A stretch of 64,000 nucleotides of DNA from Sutcliffiella cohnii (GCF_002250055.1 NZ_CP018866.1:922501-986500); one strand, 5' to 3'; counted from the stretch's first letter, positions 39,332 through 48,943 are shown. Notes: generated by a model from the sequence alone, not told the origin. Numbers and translations are program-made.

Positions 39332-39397
39332 TGAAACTTTTATATTCGATTTTTCGTTATATAATGTATAAAGAGTAGTCATTAATAATCATTATCA
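39332..39397 (+). promoter_or_regulatory. spx upstream control region: ECF-sigma-like promoter and Fur/PerR-type box
   Basis: TGAAAC (39332-39337) and CGTTAT (39355-39360) are 17 bp apart, like promoters of sigma M/W/X, with a partial -10. A sigma-A -10 TATAAT (39360-39365) overlaps. At 39383-39397, TAATAATCATTATCA is one base from the Fur consensus and two from the PerR consensus (7-1-7 form). In B. subtilis, spx is controlled by extracytoplasmic-stress sigma factors and by PerR and YodB, so PerR is the likelier owner. The region 39190-39597 has no gene. Confidence 0.5.
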
Positions 39398-39597
39398 ATG
39401 GCTAAATATTAAAGGAGTGAGGAAAAAAAGTACATACAGGAAGTGTAAAGTGTATAAATAGAAGAAATTAGACTATATTTTTTAACATTTTTCATGTATA
39501 ATTGATAATAGAAATTACTAAATTAAAGTTATTTCAAATAAGAATAATTATTATAGATTAGCATTGTCCATATTCGTTAAAAGGAGAGGAAAAGTTC

Positions 39598-39996
39598 ATG
39601 GTAACGTTATATACATCTCCAAGTTGTACATCTTGTCGTAAAGCAAAAGCGTGGTTAGAGGAGCACGATATTCCATTTAAAGAAAGAAACATTTTTTCGG
39701 AACCACTATCTCTACAAGAGATTAAAGAAATTTTACGAATGACAGAAGAAGGTACAGATGAAATCATTTCAACAAGATCAAAGGTATTCCAAAAACTGAA
39801 TATAAATGTGGAATCGATGCCTTTACAGGAGCTGTACTCTGTTGTTCAAGAGCACCCTGGGTTATTAAGAAGACCAATTATTATTGATGAAAAAAGATTA
39901 CAAGTTGGATACAACGAAGATGAAATTCGTAGATTTTTACCACGTAAAGTTAGAAGTTATCAATTACGAGAAGCACAACGCTTAGTAAATATGTAA
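39598..39996 (+). CDS. spx: Spx, redox-sensing transcription regulator
   Basis: Spx binds the alpha subunit of RNA polymerase and reprograms transcription under disulfide stress. The 132-residue ArsC-fold protein has the redox switch Cys10-x-x-Cys13 (SPSCTSC), Gly52 needed for the polymerase contact, Arg92 and the basic C-terminal end that guides it to ClpXP. AAAGGAGAGG precedes the ATG. Its degradation adaptor SpxH is encoded about 11 kb downstream. Its terminator holds a group II intron. Confidence 0.96.
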   Translation: MVTLYTSPSCTSCRKAKAWLEEHDIPFKERNIFSEPLSLQEIKEILRMTEEGTDEIISTRSKVFQKLNINVESMPLQELYSVVQEHPGLLRRPIIIDEKRLQVGYNEDEIRRFLPRKVRSYQLREAQRLVNM

Positions 39997-40001
39997 TTAA
40001 A

Positions 40002-40035
40002 AAGAGGTCAATCATAGATTGACCTCTTCGTTATT
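40002..40035 (+). terminator. spx terminator, split by intron insertion
   Basis: AAGAGGTCAATC and its exact complement form a 12-bp stem with an ATA loop, followed by CGTTATT, and then the intron begins. The rest of the T-run (TTTTAATTAT) lies on the far side of the intron at 41926. Confidence 0.88.
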
Positions 40036-41925
40036 GTGTGCCCGGCATGGGTGTAGGCTCTAGGGTGCAAGTCCCGAACGGCGAAGGCAGTAGTAGCCGT
40101 AGCTCAAGACAAGGATATGCGGGGTGACCTTCATATCTGAAGGAAGTCGGCGGCAAACTTCTGCTCCGAGGAACACGAATCTCATATAAGGCTAGGTGAT
40201 ACTGGATGAGTCTGCAATACAAGACAAAGTCCATACTGCCGAAGGTGTCACAGAGTAAATGAGGCGGAGACATGGAAGGAAAGTCTACACTCTTACCCGG
40301 GGAGAACCTGTCGATACGCCGTACTCATACGGTAAGCTTATCTGTGAGGATAGGTTGAACGACAGGCGTCAGCAGAAGCCATAGTACTTATTCGCTTAAG
40401 AGGATAAGGAAGGGCTGAACTGGTTATGGAAAATAGGAACTAGGCGTATCTTCCATTCAATGAAACAGAAAACAAGGTACCTGTTTATCGGAGGAAATGG
40501 TGAATCCATGGGGGACGATGAATAGGGTGGAGATTGGAAAGAACACAATCAGAAAACCTATTTACGATGGAGGTTATATCAATGTTAATGGAACAAATCC
40601 TGTCACGGGAAAACCTACTTAACGCAATTAAGAGAGTAGAAAGGAACAAGGGAAAGCATGGAGTGGATGAAATGCCAGTTACTGCTCTTCGCGGACATAT
40701 TATGCTCAATTGGAATGATCTACGCAAATCCCTTTCCGAGGGAACCTATATCCCTTCCCCTGTCCGTCGAGTCGAAATCCCGAAATCAGATGGCAAAGGG
40801 AAGAGGAAACTAGGAATCCCAACCGTGACAGACCGTTTCATTCAACAGGCAATTACCCAAGTGCTTACCAAAATATACGACCCTGGATTCTCTGAATGTA
40901 GCTTTGGTTTTCGCCCAAACAGGCGAACGCATCAAGCAGTCAAGCTGGCTCAAAGCTACATAGAAGAAGGATATAGATGGGTAGTGGACATCGACCTCGA
41001 GAAGTTCTTTGACAAGGTCAATCATGATAGATTAATGAGTAAGTTAGCTACGAGGATTAAAGACAGAACTTTACAAAGAATAATTAGACGCTTTCTAACC
41101 TCAGGCGTTATGGAAGGCGGACTTGTCAGTCCAAACCTTGAAGGCACACCGCAAGGCGGACCACTAAGCCCATTACTTTCAAATATTGTTTTGGATGAGC
41201 TAGATAAAGAGTTGGAACGCAAAGGGCACCGTTTTGTCCGATACGCCGATGATTGTAATATCTACGTGAAATCTAAAAGAGCCGGTGAAAGGGTTATGAA
41301 AGCTATGACTCAATTTATCGAAGGGAAACTTAAGTTAAAGGTTAACAGAGAGAAAAGTGCTGTAGACCGACCTTGGAAAAGAAAATTCCTCGGATTCAGC
41401 TTTACAAATAACCGAAAACCGAAGGTGAGAATATCACCTCAATCAATAAAACGGTTTAAAGATAAAATAAGGAAACTTACAAGCAGACGTAGATCAATAG
41501 CTATGGAAGATAGACTTTTTAAACTTAACGAATATCTCGTTGGATGGGTTAACTACTACCATTTAGCTGACACTCGTTCTGTAATCGTTAAACTTGAAGG
41601 ATGGCTTAACCGAAGATTAAGAATGATTCGCTGGAAGGAATGGAAACTCCCGCGTACAAAGGTCAAGAGACTCATCGAACTGGGTATACCGAAATGGAAA
41701 GCACACGAATGGGGCAATACGAGGAAGGCTTATTGGAGAATATCCAAAAGTCCTATACTACACAAAACACTAGGGAAAGCATATTGGCTTTCCCTTGGAT
41801 TGAAAAGTATTACTGCGAGATATGATTTACAACGTTCGACATAACTGGAACCGCCGTATACGGAACCGTACGTACGGTGGTGTGAGAGGGATAAATGGAG
41901 GTTAGTCGCCTCCCCCTATCTCAAT
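40036..41925 (+). mobile_element. Group IIC self-splicing intron with its own reverse transcriptase
   Basis: The 5-prime end GTGTGCCCGG is a group II start. About 500 bases of structured RNA (domains I-III) precede the reverse-transcriptase gene in domain IV. Domain V is at 41847-41883 (CCGCCGTA pairs with TACGGTGG around a GAAC-type loop; the CCGCC carries the CGC triad typical of class IIC). Domain VI is GAGAGGG/CCCTATCTC with an inner GGAGG/CCTCC. It is seated just after a terminator stem, the known habit of class IIC introns. The 3-prime end is uncertain by a few bases. Confidence 0.88.
40582..41844 (+). CDS. ltrA: Group II intron reverse transcriptase/maturase, class C
   Basis: A 420-residue protein that splices the intron RNA and copies it into DNA at new sites. 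The fingers-palm domain contains SFGFRPNRRTHQA, the active site YADD (FVRYADDCNIYV), and GTPQGGPLSPLLSNI; the thumb/maturase domain has KRKFLGFSFT, and the end WANTRKxYWRI-like and LGLKSIT blocks are those of class C enzymes such as the Geobacillus GsI-IIC protein. There is no endonuclease domain, as usual for the class. The ATG at 40582 has GGAGG eight bases upstream; an earlier TTG lacks one. All catalytic residues look intact, so the element may be active. Confidence 0.93.
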   Translation: MLMEQILSRENLLNAIKRVERNKGKHGVDEMPVTALRGHIMLNWNDLRKSLSEGTYIPSPVRRVEIPKSDGKGKRKLGIPTVTDRFIQQAITQVLTKIYDPGFSECSFGFRPNRRTHQAVKLAQSYIEEGYRWVVDIDLEKFFDKVNHDRLMSKLATRIKDRTLQRIIRRFLTSGVMEGGLVSPNLEGTPQGGPLSPLLSNIVLDELDKELERKGHRFVRYADDCNIYVKSKRAGERVMKAMTQFIEGKLKLKVNREKSAVDRPWKRKFLGFSFTNNRKPKVRISPQSIKRFKDKIRKLTSRRRSIAMEDRLFKLNEYLVGWVNYYHLADTRSVIVKLEGWLNRRLRMIRWKEWKLPRTKVKRLIELGIPKWKAHEWGNTRKAYWRISKSPILHKTLGKAYWLSLGLKSITARYDLQRST

Positions 41926-41965
41926 TTTTAATTATAGATAATAGGAATAGGAAAGACTGGAAATT

Positions 41966-42631
41966 TTATTGAATAGTCGTTCTTCTCGTAAACTTTTGGA
42001 TATAGGATAAGCCTGTTACGAATAAGATAACGGCAAACGGAAATATATTAAGCCAATTCGAAGAAGGAATCGCATGTTGAATCATCGGCTCCGAGATCAT
42101 CATCTTACCAGCTGTGTATGCTAAAATAGCGGCTCCGATGTATATAACAATAGGATATTTCTCCATGATTAAAAGGATAATTTTACTTCCCCAAATAATG
42201 ATCGGAATGGAGAATAGAAGTCCAATAACTACAAGAATAAACTGTCCATGTGCTGCTCCTGCTACTGCCATAACATTATCAAATCCCATAACGAGATCTG
42301 CTACAATTATTGTTTTAATAGCAGTGAATAAAGAAGCGCTACCGCGTACATTAACTTGCTCTTCTTCTTTCTTTAACAATCCGTAAGCTATGTAAGCAAG
42401 TAAAACACCGCCAACAAATTGTAGAAAAGGGACTGTTAATAAGTAGACAGCGAGAATAGTTAATACAATACGACAAACGATAGCTAATACTGTTCCAATA
42501 ATGATCGCTTTATTACGAAGTTTCTCTGGTAGTTCACGACATGCTAACGCAATTAAAATAGCATTGTCACCACCAAGTATAATATCTATCCCAATTATAA
42601 TAAGAATGGAAGTAATTAATTCTATGTCCAC
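41966..42631 (-). CDS. yjbE: TerC-family membrane protein YjbE
   Basis: A 221-residue protein with about seven spans and the TerC signature IDIILGGDNAILIALA with a second acidic motif LVMGFDNVMAVAGAA. Members of this family in bacilli export manganese and help load secreted metalloproteins; a role in metal handling is likely. The start is GTG with AAGGAGAG upstream. It sits after spx as in B. subtilis, on the opposite strand here. No manganese riboswitch is visible upstream. Confidence 0.85.
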   Translation of the reverse strand: MDIELITSILIIIGIDIILGGDNAILIALACRELPEKLRNKAIIIGTVLAIVCRIVLTILAVYLLTVPFLQFVGGVLLAYIAYGLLKKEEEQVNVRGSASLFTAIKTIIVADLVMGFDNVMAVAGAAHGQFILVVIGLLFSIPIIIWGSKIILLIMEKYPIVIYIGAAILAYTAGKMMISEPMIQHAIPSSNWLNIFPFAVILFVTGLSYIQKFTRRTTIQ

Positions 42632-42759
42632 GATATCTCTCCTTCTTGTCCCATTAATATTAAATATAATGGGGAAGCGAGGATAATATGCTTGTTTTTT
42701 TCAAACGAACTTGATAGTCTTATGGAAAGTAAATGGATATTGCTTTTATTTTGTTTGAA

Positions 42760-43117
42760 AGCTCCAGTTTGATTGGACATAAGCGAGCCGCCTCCGCTTT
42801 TCAGATTGTCTAGCTCCGGGCGTTAGCGGCTATCAAACTTCCCTTTCCTTCTGTACGATAAGTCAACATCAGCTCACTGACGTTCGCTGTGTTTCCTTTA
42901 TCTCCGGCAGGAAAGGTCCAGTTTGTACGCCGCTACCAAACGCCCTCCGCTTTTCGGATTGTCTAGCTCCGGCGGCTAGGTCCGGCTCAAACTTCACTTT
43001 TCCTCCGTACGATAAGTCAACATCAACTCGCCTCCTGGCTCGTTGTGTTTCCTTTATCTCCTGCGGAAAAGCTCCAGTTTGATTGGACCTGAGCGAGCCG
43101 CCTCCGCTTTTCGTATA
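42760..43117. repeat. Dispersed GC-rich repeat family R1, two tandem copies
   Basis: Two units follow each other, each with GCTTTTCNGATTGTCTAGC, then ACGATAAGTCAACATC, then GTGTTTCCTTTATCTCC and GTCCAGTTTG-type ends. They match 1-160 in inverse orientation and 62446-62715. The unit is about 155 bases. The 780-base gap 42632-43411 contains only this and AT-rich flanks; the 92-residue open frame inside is a composition artefact. Confidence 0.8.
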
Positions 43118-43411
43118 GGCAGGAGTCGTTTTTTTGAAATTTAGCATTTTTTATTTCCATTCCAACAATAAATGTCATAGAATAAGAGTACAAGGTATTT
43201 TATTGATGCATAGACTATATGTTTATGCTAGTTAGTAAATGGAAACAGTATTACAATAGGTCAGTTTTTATGGAGGTTTCCCTTCCAAAGGAACGAAAAA
43301 AAGGAAAATGAGACGTGAATGGATTAATGTTCATCTCTAATTGCTTCCAAAATAAATATTGGTAGGAAGCGTGTATCATTTACCTATCATTGAAGGGAGT
43401 TGTTATGAAAA

Positions 43412-44089
43412 ATGGAAATCGAAAGAATTAACGAAAATACAGTTAAATTTTATATTTCGTATGGTGATATAGAGGAAAGAGGCTTTTCTAGGGAAGAAAT
43501 TTGGTACAATCGTGAGCGTAGTGAAGAATTGTTTTGGGAAATGATGGATGAGGCTCATGATGAAGAAGATTTTGCTGTGGAGGGCCCACTTTGGATACAA
43601 GTGCAAGCTTTAGATAAAGGATTAGAAGTAATTGTTACACTTGCGCAATTATCAAGAGATGGAAAGACTTTCGAAGTTCCAATTTCAGAAGATAAAAAGA
43701 TGGATTTCCCAGTTGATGAGCGTATTGAATCAATGTTAGATCATCATTTTAACCCTACTAAAGAAGATGATGAACTAGGAAATGAAGATGAAGATTTACT
43801 ACAGTTTATGATTAAGTTTAAAGACTTTGAAGATTTCATTTCTGTCAGTCATCGGTTAAAAAACTTAGATAACATGGAAAATAGTCTATACTCCTTTGAA
43901 GGAAAATATTATTTATACGTAGATTTTGCAAGCGAGCATTATACGGATGATCAAATAGATAATGTACTAAGTGTCTTACTTGAGTACGGTGAAGAAACAC
44001 AAGTAACGATTCACCGTCTAGCTGAGTATGGTACGATAATTAATAAAGGAAATGCTATGGAAGAAATTTCAAAGCACTTTTCACTATAA
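43412..44089 (+). CDS. mecA: MecA, adaptor for ClpC
   Basis: MecA delivers ComK and other substrates to ClpCP and also assembles ClpC hexamers. The 225-residue protein has the substrate-binding N-domain (MEIERINENTVKFYISYGD, DREEIWYNRERSEEL-like block), a variable acidic linker (about 108-135) and the ClpC-binding C-domain (FKDFEDFISVSHRL, YLYVDFASEHYTDD). It follows the order spx - yjbE - mecA of B. subtilis. The ribosome site GGGAG is eleven bases away, and a tiny 8-codon frame overlaps the start. Confidence 0.95.
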   Translation: MEIERINENTVKFYISYGDIEERGFSREEIWYNRERSEELFWEMMDEAHDEEDFAVEGPLWIQVQALDKGLEVIVTLAQLSRDGKTFEVPISEDKKMDFPVDERIESMLDHHFNPTKEDDELGNEDEDLLQFMIKFKDFEDFISVSHRLKNLDNMENSLYSFEGKYYLYVDFASEHYTDDQIDNVLSVLLEYGEETQVTIHRLAEYGTIINKGNAMEEISKHFSL

Positions 44090-44095
44090 TCGTGT

Positions 44096-44127
44096 ACCGA
44101 TTTCATTGAAATGGAATCGGTTTTTTT
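44096..44127 (+). terminator. Terminator after mecA
   Basis: ACCGATTTCAT pairs with ATGGAATCGGT (one G-U pair) around TGAA, followed by seven T. Confidence 0.88.
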
Positions 44128-44176
44128 AAGCCTTAAAACGTTATACTCGTTTTAGGTGACATCGGAGGTGGGATAC

Positions 44177-45688
44177 TTGAAAAATACGTTTAGAGTCACT
44201 TTGTTTTTGTTAGCGGTTATTTCTATTTTATATGTTTTTAAGGACTATCTTGGTGGATGGGTACTTGGGATACTCTCCGTTTTGTTTCCCTTGTCAGTTC
44301 TATTCATTGCTTTTCTCATATTTTTTGAAAATCGACATCCAACTAGAACGTTAACATGGTTAGTCGTATTAGGGAGCTTCCCTGTATTAGGGTTTATATT
44401 TTATATTTTGTTTGGCAGGAATGTCCGAAAGCAAAGACTCTTTCAAAAGAAGGCGTTATTGGATAAACATACAGCAGAACATATAGAAGGCCATCGAAGC
44501 TATTCAGAAGAAGAAATGAAGCTGCTCGGTAATGAATATCGTTCGCTTTTTCAACTTTCCAAGAATCTTGGAAGAAGCCCAATTTCATTTGCGACAGAAA
44601 CGAGGGTTTTAACGGATGGAGACGAGACGTTTTCAAAAATAATAGAAGAACTAGAAAAAGCCAACCACCATATTCATTTAGAATATTACATCGTTCGCCA
44701 TGATGATTTAGGAAACAAAATTAAAAATATCCTTATTAAGAAAGCAAAAGAAGGGGTCATCGTCCGCTTTTTATACGATGCAGTTGGTAGTTTTAAGCTA
44801 TCAAACAAATATATTAATGATTTAAAAGAAGCCGGAGTGCAAATTGTTCCTTTTTCACCTGTTCGCTTTCCAGTGTTTAATAATAAAATTAATTTCCGAA
44901 ACCATCGAAAAATAATCGTTATTGATGGAAACATCGGCTTCGTAGGTGGCTTAAATATTGGGGATGAATATTTAGGTAAAGATAAATATTTCGGATATTG
45001 GCGAGACACTCATCTTTATGTAAAAGGTAAGGCGGTTCGTTCACTACAACTTATTTTTTTACAAGACTGGTATTATATGACCGAACAATCTTTGCTTTCA
45101 CCAGAGTATTTATCTCCTAAATTACAAGAAAATATTAATCATGGCGGAGTTCAAATGATTGCAGGTGGACCTGACCAAGAATGGGAAGTTATCAAAAACT
45201 TATTTTTTGCGATGATTACGTCAGCGAGGAAAACGATTTGGATTGCTTCACCATATTTCATTCCAGACGACGATATTTTTTCTGCTTTAAAAGTTGCTGC
45301 ATTAAGTGGTGTAGATGTAAGGTTATTAATGCCAAGCCGTCCTGATAAAAAGATTGTTTTTTACGCTTCTCGTTCTTATTTTCCTGAACTAATGGAAGCA
45401 GGCGTGAAAGTTTTTGAATACGAAAAAGGCTTTTTGCATAGTAAAGTCATTATTGTAGATGAAGAAGTTGCGTCAATTGGTACTGCAAACATGGATATGC
45501 GTAGCTTTCATTTGAATTTTGAAGTTAATGCTTTTTTGTATAATACGAAAAGCTTACACAAACTTGTGGAAGACTATGAAGATGATATAAAGAACTCTAA
45601 ACCGATTGTTAAAGAAGTATTTGCAAATCGACCTTTCTATCAAAGAATAATGGAGTCGTTATGCCGTTTAACGAGCCCACTCTTATAA
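44177..45688 (+). CDS. cls: Cardiolipin synthase
   Basis: Cls joins two phosphatidylglycerols into cardiolipin at the membrane. The 503-residue protein has two N-terminal spans (about 4-50), then two phospholipase-D domains: the HKD motifs are NHRKIIVIDGNIGFVGG and HSKVIIVDEEVASIGTANMD, both complete. I place the start at TTG 44177 (MKNTFRVTLF) because GGAGG lies eight bases upstream; a GTG 21 bases earlier has none. B. subtilis does not carry cls here, but the order mecA - cls - coiA is plausible for related genera. Confidence 0.93.
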   Translation: MKNTFRVTLFLLAVISILYVFKDYLGGWVLGILSVLFPLSVLFIAFLIFFENRHPTRTLTWLVVLGSFPVLGFIFYILFGRNVRKQRLFQKKALLDKHTAEHIEGHRSYSEEEMKLLGNEYRSLFQLSKNLGRSPISFATETRVLTDGDETFSKIIEELEKANHHIHLEYYIVRHDDLGNKIKNILIKKAKEGVIVRFLYDAVGSFKLSNKYINDLKEAGVQIVPFSPVRFPVFNNKINFRNHRKIIVIDGNIGFVGGLNIGDEYLGKDKYFGYWRDTHLYVKGKAVRSLQLIFLQDWYYMTEQSLLSPEYLSPKLQENINHGGVQMIAGGPDQEWEVIKNLFFAMITSARKTIWIASPYFIPDDDIFSALKVAALSGVDVRLLMPSRPDKKIVFYASRSYFPELMEAGVKVFEYEKGFLHSKVIIVDEEVASIGTANMDMRSFHLNFEVNAFLYNTKSLHKLVEDYEDDIKNSKPIVKEVFANRPFYQRIMESLCRLTSPLL

Positions 45689-45718
45689 AACCTAGAGATA
45701 TTTCTAGGTTTTTTATTT
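45687..45718 (+). terminator. Terminator after cls
   Basis: AAAACCTAGA and TCTAGGTTTT form a 10-bp stem with TTATTTTTT downstream; the left arm overlaps the stop codon. Confidence 0.85.
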
Positions 45719-45801
45719 TTTTAAAAGGATATATAAAAAATTTGTCGAAGTAAAGAGTGTCAGTTTCTATTTCCTAGCTAATCAAAGGAGATAGATGGAA
45801 A

Positions 45802-46947
45802 ATGTTTATAGCAAAAAGAGAAGATGGCTCGTACTATTCATTATTAGATGGTAAGCCAATTCCCAATAGTGGTCCATATTTTTGCCCAGCATGTGATGGA
45901 AAACTTCAAATGAAAGTCGGACAAAAAAGACGTCCTCATTTTGCTCATTACCGTGCAGATTGCAACGCCTCAACAGAGCGAGAATCCCTGTACCATTTAG
46001 AAGGAAAAAGGCAACTCTATTATTTACTAAAAAAATATGGAAACACAACGATGGAACATTACGTGATAGAAACGAGGCAACGTATAGATGTGCTGCTAGA
46101 AACGAAAAACAGACGTTATGCCGTTGAATTTCAATGTTCTACTATTCCAGCAACATTAATGGTAGAAAGAACGAAAAGTTATTTCTCACAAAACTTGTTT
46201 CCTCTTTGGATTTTAAGTAAGAAAAGATTTCAAAATACCCTTCATCAAACAATTTCTTCGTTTGAGTGGCTATATTTAAATTATCCTACCCATTCTACCA
46301 CTCCATTTTTTATAAGCTTTTGTCCTTACGATAAAAAATTCACATACATTATTCCTTACTTCCCTTATAGTCAACAAAAGGCGTTTATCCTATCATTTTC
46401 AACGGAAAATTTATACGTTCACAGCTTTCCAAGTATGAAACTTCCATTTTATTGGCGTAAGCGCTGGGTTGAATATAAACGAAAATGGCGGTACGAATAC
46501 TGTCTGTATAACGGAATGATAGCGCTAAAAAAATATAGCTATCAACATTATGGCGTTTCGTTAACACAGCTCCCTGCAGAGATCGGTCTTCCTGTTCCAT
46601 CACAATTTTTCATGCAAACACCTTTAATAGAATGGCAAGCATGGCTCTTTTACGATTGTATATTTACTGTACCTACCGGCTCTATTATTCACCTTCCTTC
46701 TGTTGTACAAATGTTTGAAAGGAGAGTAAAAGAAGGAAAAATTAAAATAAGAACGTTACCACTCGTAGAAAGAGTCGATTATACAAACGCTGTTCGCCAA
46801 TATGTTGAAGCGTTAGTTGCCATTGGATTACTAAGTAAAAAAATGGAAAACATTTATGTGAAAAGAAGGTCGATTAATTCTAACGCTAATATGGAAGAGT
46901 TAATGAAACAAGACGAAAGATTTATAAAAGCAATTTCGTTAGTATGA
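45802..46947 (+). CDS. coiA: CoiA, competence nuclease-like protein
   Basis: CoiA is needed for DNA transformation in streptococci and bacilli, in processing incoming DNA. The 381-residue protein opens with a zinc-ribbon (FCPACDGKL, then HFAHYRADC) and carries a PD-(D/E)xK nuclease core: RIDVLLETKNRRYAVEFQCS, with the Asp and Glu metal ligands. The remainder is a less conserved helical part rich in Tyr, Phe and Trp. AAAGGAG lies eleven bases before the ATG. It follows cls without a promoter that I can see. Confidence 0.88.
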   Translation: MFIAKREDGSYYSLLDGKPIPNSGPYFCPACDGKLQMKVGQKRRPHFAHYRADCNASTERESLYHLEGKRQLYYLLKKYGNTTMEHYVIETRQRIDVLLETKNRRYAVEFQCSTIPATLMVERTKSYFSQNLFPLWILSKKRFQNTLHQTISSFEWLYLNYPTHSTTPFFISFCPYDKKFTYIIPYFPYSQQKAFILSFSTENLYVHSFPSMKLPFYWRKRWVEYKRKWRYEYCLYNGMIALKKYSYQHYGVSLTQLPAEIGLPVPSQFFMQTPLIEWQAWLFYDCIFTVPTGSIIHLPSVVQMFERRVKEGKIKIRTLPLVERVDYTNAVRQYVEALVAIGLLSKKMENIYVKRRSINSNANMEELMKQDERFIKAISLV

Positions 46948-47090
46948 CTATTCTTTAAAAGGAAAAATTAAAAAGGAGAAAAACGGAGAGTGTCGAATAA
47001 TATTGAATGGAGAAAAAATCAAAATATTTCTTATAATGGAGATTTTCTCATATAATAGAAGGATGCCATTATAATTTAGGAGGTTTCAAA

Positions 47091-48905
47091 ATGTCAGAAC
47101 AAAAAACAGTGAATAAGTTACCTGAGCGTCACGAAATAACTGTTGAAGATACATGGAGATTAGAAGATATTTTTCCGACTGATCAAGATTGGGAAAATGA
47201 ATTCCTTGAAGTGAAAAATATGATTCCGAAAATTAGTGAATTTGCTGGAACGCTATCTACTTCTGCCAATAAACTATATGAAGTATTACAATATCAAGAC
47301 GAAATTTCTAGTCGTTTAGGTAAATTATATACATATGCTCATATGCGTTATGATCAAGACACCACTAATGCTTTTTACCAAGGATTAAATGACCGAGCTG
47401 CGAACCTTTACACTCAAGTAGCGAGTGCTTTATCATTTGTTGTGCCAGAAATTTTATCAATGGATGAAGAGCAGCTAAAGAATTTTGTTCAAGACAATTC
47501 AGACTTACAACTTTATGAGCATGCCTTAGACGAAATTAATCGCCAGCGTCCACATATTCTCTCAGCAAAAGAAGAATCGTTATTAGCGCAAGCATCAGAA
47601 GTAATGGGCAATTCTTCTAATACGTTCGGAATGTTAAATAATGCTGATTTAACGTTCCCATCCATTAAAGATGAGAATGGGGAAGAAGTAGAAATTACGC
47701 ATGGTCGTTATATTCGCTTTTTAGAAAGTGAAGATCGTCGTGTTCGTGAAGATGCGTTTAAAGGTGTTTATGAAACGTATGGTAAATATAAAAATACATT
47801 CGCAAGCACGCTTTCGGGGACTGTCAAGAAGGATAATTTCCAAGCAAAAGTACGTAACTATGATTCAGCTCGCCATGCTGCGTTAAGTAACAACAATATA
47901 CCTGAAACTGTTTATGATAATTTAGTGAATACAATTAATGATAACCTACACCTTTTACACCGTTATGTTGATCTACGTAAAAAAGTGTTAGGTGTAGATG
48001 AACTACACATGTATGATTTATATACTCCTTTAATAAAAGATGTGAAAATGAAAGTTCCATATGGTGAAGCGAAAGACTATTTGTTAAAAGGTTTAGCTCC
48101 ACTCGGGGAAGATTATTTAAACATCGTTCAAGAAGGCTTTAACAATCGTTGGGTAGATGTTCAAGAAAATAAAGGAAAACGTTCAGGTGCTTATTCTTCT
48201 GGTACGTACGGAACAAATCCTTACATCTTAATGAACTGGCAAGATAATATTAACAACTTATTTACGTTAGCTCACGAGTTCGGACACTCTGTTCATAGCT
48301 ACTATACTCGGAAAACTCAGCCGTATCCGTATGGAAATTATTCAATTTTCGTAGCGGAGGTTGCTTCTACTTGTAACGAGGCTTTATTAAATGATTATTT
48401 ATTAAAAACAATCGATGATGAACAGAAAAAGCTTTACTTATTAAATCATTATTTAGAAGGATTCCGTGGTACAGTATTCCGACAAACGATGTTTGCTGAA
48501 TTCGAACACCAAATTCACCAATTAGCTCAAAACGGTGAAGCGTTAACTGCTGACTTATTTACGGAAAAATACTATGAACTTAATAAGAAATATTTCGGAG
48601 AGAACATTCATATTGATGAAGAAATTGGTCTAGAGTGGGCAAGAATACCACATTTCTATTACAATTACTACGTATATCAGTATGCAACTGGTTATAGTGC
48701 AGCAACAGCATTAAGCAAGCAAATATTGGAAGAAGGTCAACCAGCAGTAGACCGTTATATTGAATTTTTAAGTGCTGGAAGCTCCGACTATCCAATCGAA
48801 GTACTGAAAAAAGCAGGAGTAGATATGACACAATCTTCACCAATCGAAGAAGCATGTAAAGTTTTCGAGCAAAAGCTTACAGAAATGGAAAAGCTACTAT
48901 CGTAA
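47091..48905 (+). CDS. pepF: Oligoendopeptidase F
   Basis: A 604-residue zinc metallopeptidase of family M3B that cleaves short peptides in the cytosol, which fits the peptide importers nearby. The zinc site HEFGH is at about 395-399 (LAHEFGHSVHS) and the third ligand glutamate follows in VAEVASTCNE. A long N-terminal helical lid precedes the catalytic domain. AGGAGG stands eight bases before the ATG. Overexpression of the homologue inhibits sporulation in B. subtilis by removing Phr peptides. A terminator follows. Confidence 0.95.
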   Translation: MSEQKTVNKLPERHEITVEDTWRLEDIFPTDQDWENEFLEVKNMIPKISEFAGTLSTSANKLYEVLQYQDEISSRLGKLYTYAHMRYDQDTTNAFYQGLNDRAANLYTQVASALSFVVPEILSMDEEQLKNFVQDNSDLQLYEHALDEINRQRPHILSAKEESLLAQASEVMGNSSNTFGMLNNADLTFPSIKDENGEEVEITHGRYIRFLESEDRRVREDAFKGVYETYGKYKNTFASTLSGTVKKDNFQAKVRNYDSARHAALSNNNIPETVYDNLVNTINDNLHLLHRYVDLRKKVLGVDELHMYDLYTPLIKDVKMKVPYGEAKDYLLKGLAPLGEDYLNIVQEGFNNRWVDVQENKGKRSGAYSSGTYGTNPYILMNWQDNINNLFTLAHEFGHSVHSYYTRKTQPYPYGNYSIFVAEVASTCNEALLNDYLLKTIDDEQKKLYLLNHYLEGFRGTVFRQTMFAEFEHQIHQLAQNGEALTADLFTEKYYELNKKYFGENIHIDEEIGLEWARIPHFYYNYYVYQYATGYSAATALSKQILEEGQPAVDRYIEFLSAGSSDYPIEVLKKAGVDMTQSSPIEEACKVFEQKLTEMEKLLS

Positions 48906-48910
48906 TACTA

Positions 48911-48943
48911 AAAAGCAAGGTGCATATTGTACCTTGCTTTTGT
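48911..48943 (+). terminator. Terminator after pepF
   Basis: AAAAGCAAGGT and ACCTTGCTTTT form an 11-bp stem with a nine-base loop. Confidence 0.88.

Noticed and set aside
42632-42760. A yybP-ykoY manganese riboswitch before the TerC gene yjbE
   Set aside because: The leader lacks the conserved GGGGAGUA-type core and paired loops.
42869-43147. A 92-residue frame in the R1 repeat
   Set aside because: It is made by the GC-rich repeat, has no ribosome site, and the same sequence recurs in other intergenic gaps.
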